Of a stretch of 43,683 bases of DNA, positions 42,315 to 43,683 are shown one piece after another. Position 1 is the stretch's first letter. Each line of letters opens with the position of its first letter. The stretch lies in assembly GCA_033557835.1 (NCBI GenBank), contig JAWQRO010000305.1:1-43683 (forward strand). Reading direction: 5' to 3'. The notes beneath the pieces are model-generated. The model saw only the letters and a program-made list of their open reading frames with translations, was not told the DNA's origin and did no database searches. Source of the stretch: Helochares maculicollis. Its lineage: Eukaryota > Arthropoda > Insecta > Coleoptera > Hydrophilidae. Made by a program: the position numbers and the translations under genes.

Positions 42315-43683
42315 ACTAATTCGTATTTGTAGTGACAATTAGTCAGTGCAAAATTGCAGTAATATGTCTTTTTCACTAACAAATCGCATTTATTTTACCG
42401 TTTTAATTTTAAATCTAAAGCGACATAAATTCAACGAATAAGAATAAATTTGTGACCCGGCTTAACAGATATCGACATAAGGGATAAATTATCTTCGAGA
42501 AGCCGGGAACGTAAATAACTTAAAATAAACTGTAATAATTATTCGAAGAATGCAAAAATTGTTAAATATCATATAAAGTAAATTATAAAATAGTTATAAA
42601 TTGAATATCTTATTAGCAGGCGTTGAATTTAACATAGCGAATCAAATAAAAACGCTAGTAAACAAGAAGAGCTTCTCTTGCCCCTGTGGTTGTAATTTAT
42701 TGCGTTGTTTTTTTTTGTAGGTTTTAGAGTAGTCTGGTATGCGCTTTCATTTATATGATTTTAGCCATTATAAAAAGAAAGTTTCTTTCTAATTTCGTAT
42801 TTAATAGGTTCAGGTGACTTACATATTAACAAAAACTTCATTCTTTGAATAAAGCTTATACCTTTCTAGTTTAGCGAACTTGCATAATCGTAAATAATGA
42901 ATAAAATACATCGAAATAAAAATATTATCAAAAAATGGACTACACATGTGCTCCTTGTGTCTCCTCTTGTGTGAAATTTAATAGACTATTAACATTTATT
43001 GCTTATCTATATTCCTTTTCAACAAGATTTTTTTTATTATTATTATTTCGTCTGCTCAAGTTCAGCTGCATTAAGCATAGACAAGACGGGAATTCTTTGA
43101 AATAGCAATAAAATTCGTGTCTTCGACCAACGACGTCATAGGAAATTCTGCCAGAGGCTCTTAACATGTACATGTAATTAATATCTCCGTTACTAATTAT
43201 GCCCCAAAATGCAAACAAAAACCTATCGCTTATTATTTCTTATATCTACCACCCCTTTAAGATTTGTAACTTAATTCTGAAACAGGCTGTATATACTCTT
43301 CACAATTCTGTAATATCGAACGCATATAAACACCTTTTGCGAAGCCTTCAATTTTAAATCTGAACTCTTAACTAAAATATGGGTCCAATTTAAATTTACA
43401 AGGAAATATTTGTTATTGTTATATTTTCCATGTTTACCATTTCTGTAACAGTTTTCTAAAAATGTTTATTCCAAGTTGAAAATTTGTTTCTCTTAGTTCT
43501 CTTGTAGTACTTAAGATGTGCACGAAATTTCAATCCGCTAACTTAATTTTAAAGACTACTTTTCTTGAAAAAATTTCAAAACTATGAAAGTAAACAGGTA
43601 CTTTCGGTAGTCCTACATGCCTCAAAAGTTGACACAGGACTAAGTTTTTGCGATAGTAACAATTATCGTCAAAGGAACCAAAA
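42315..43683. repeat. Right copy of 1.37 kb terminal direct repeat
   Basis: Matches 1-1367 to the last base of the window. Differences from the left copy include a poly-T shortened by two near 42717, an extra TTA near 43035 and about 23 substitutions. The minus-strand frame at 43003-43218 corresponds to 684-902 but diverges at its C-terminus by a length change. The window ends before the equivalent of the mariner fragment at 1385-1800, so whether that fragment is also duplicated cannot be seen. Confidence 0.93.
43336..43666 (-). repeat. Microsatellite-bearing dispersed repeat, copy in right terminal repeat
   Basis: The duplicate of 1020-1350, carried within the terminal repeat. Same truncation and orientation. 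Confidence 0.75.

Noticed and set aside
1..43683. CRISPR arrays, bacterial operons, prophage, integrated virus, rRNA
   Set aside because: No evenly spaced short repeats, no ribosome-binding-site-linked gene strings, no viral or rRNA motifs seen on either strand.

Overview
The window looks like repeat-rich, gene-free arthropod nuclear DNA, most likely from an insect. It is AT-rich throughout and contains decayed mariner transposons of three types, an I-type non-LTR retrotransposon remnant, tRNA-derived SINE-like pieces and microsatellites. I found no bacterial operons, no rRNA, no intact host gene and no convincing exon. A fly is plausible because Mos1-like (mauritiana) mariners dominate, but the species cannot be fixed from sequence alone. 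Every open frame is short, and those I could recognise are transposase or retrotransposon debris.

Layout. 1-1367 is repeated in the same orientation at 42315-43683 with about 23 substitutions counted by eye (about 98% identity), so the end of the window overlaps its own start. 1385-1800 is a mariner C-terminal fragment. 5649-6795 is a cecropia/Hsmar1-like mariner with TIRs and TA duplications. 9036-12240 is a nested block: a microsatellite-bearing repeat, a Mos1-like mariner, a second copy of the same repeat, and two SINE-like pieces at 11541 and 12640. 15410-16440 is an internally deleted irritans-like mariner sitting between two copies of a 125-130 bp repeat. 18192-19411 is the best-preserved mariner (Mos1-like, minus strand, all three catalytic Asp present). 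19812-20420 is an I-type retrotransposon tail (RNase H and Cys motif, minus strand). 24960-26167 is a second irritans-like mariner. 28023-28480 is a head-to-head pair of the microsatellite repeat. 29564-30608 is a third Mos1-like mariner. 30906-32374 is a reverse irritans-like mariner split by a copy of the microsatellite repeat. 32440-41760 is almost empty of recognisable elements. 42026-42295 is a repeat shared in inverted orientation with 22345-22622.

Together the content reads as the record of several waves of transposition followed by decay. None of the elements looks autonomous now. The most unusual signals are: (i) the approximately 42.3 kb end-to-start overlap; (ii) a dispersed repeat family that carries a different microsatellite at the same internal slot in each copy and a hairpin with a compensatory change; (iii) three mariner-related blocks bounded by direct copies of their own flanking DNA; and (iv) a mariner split by the microsatellite repeat, which fixes relative ages.
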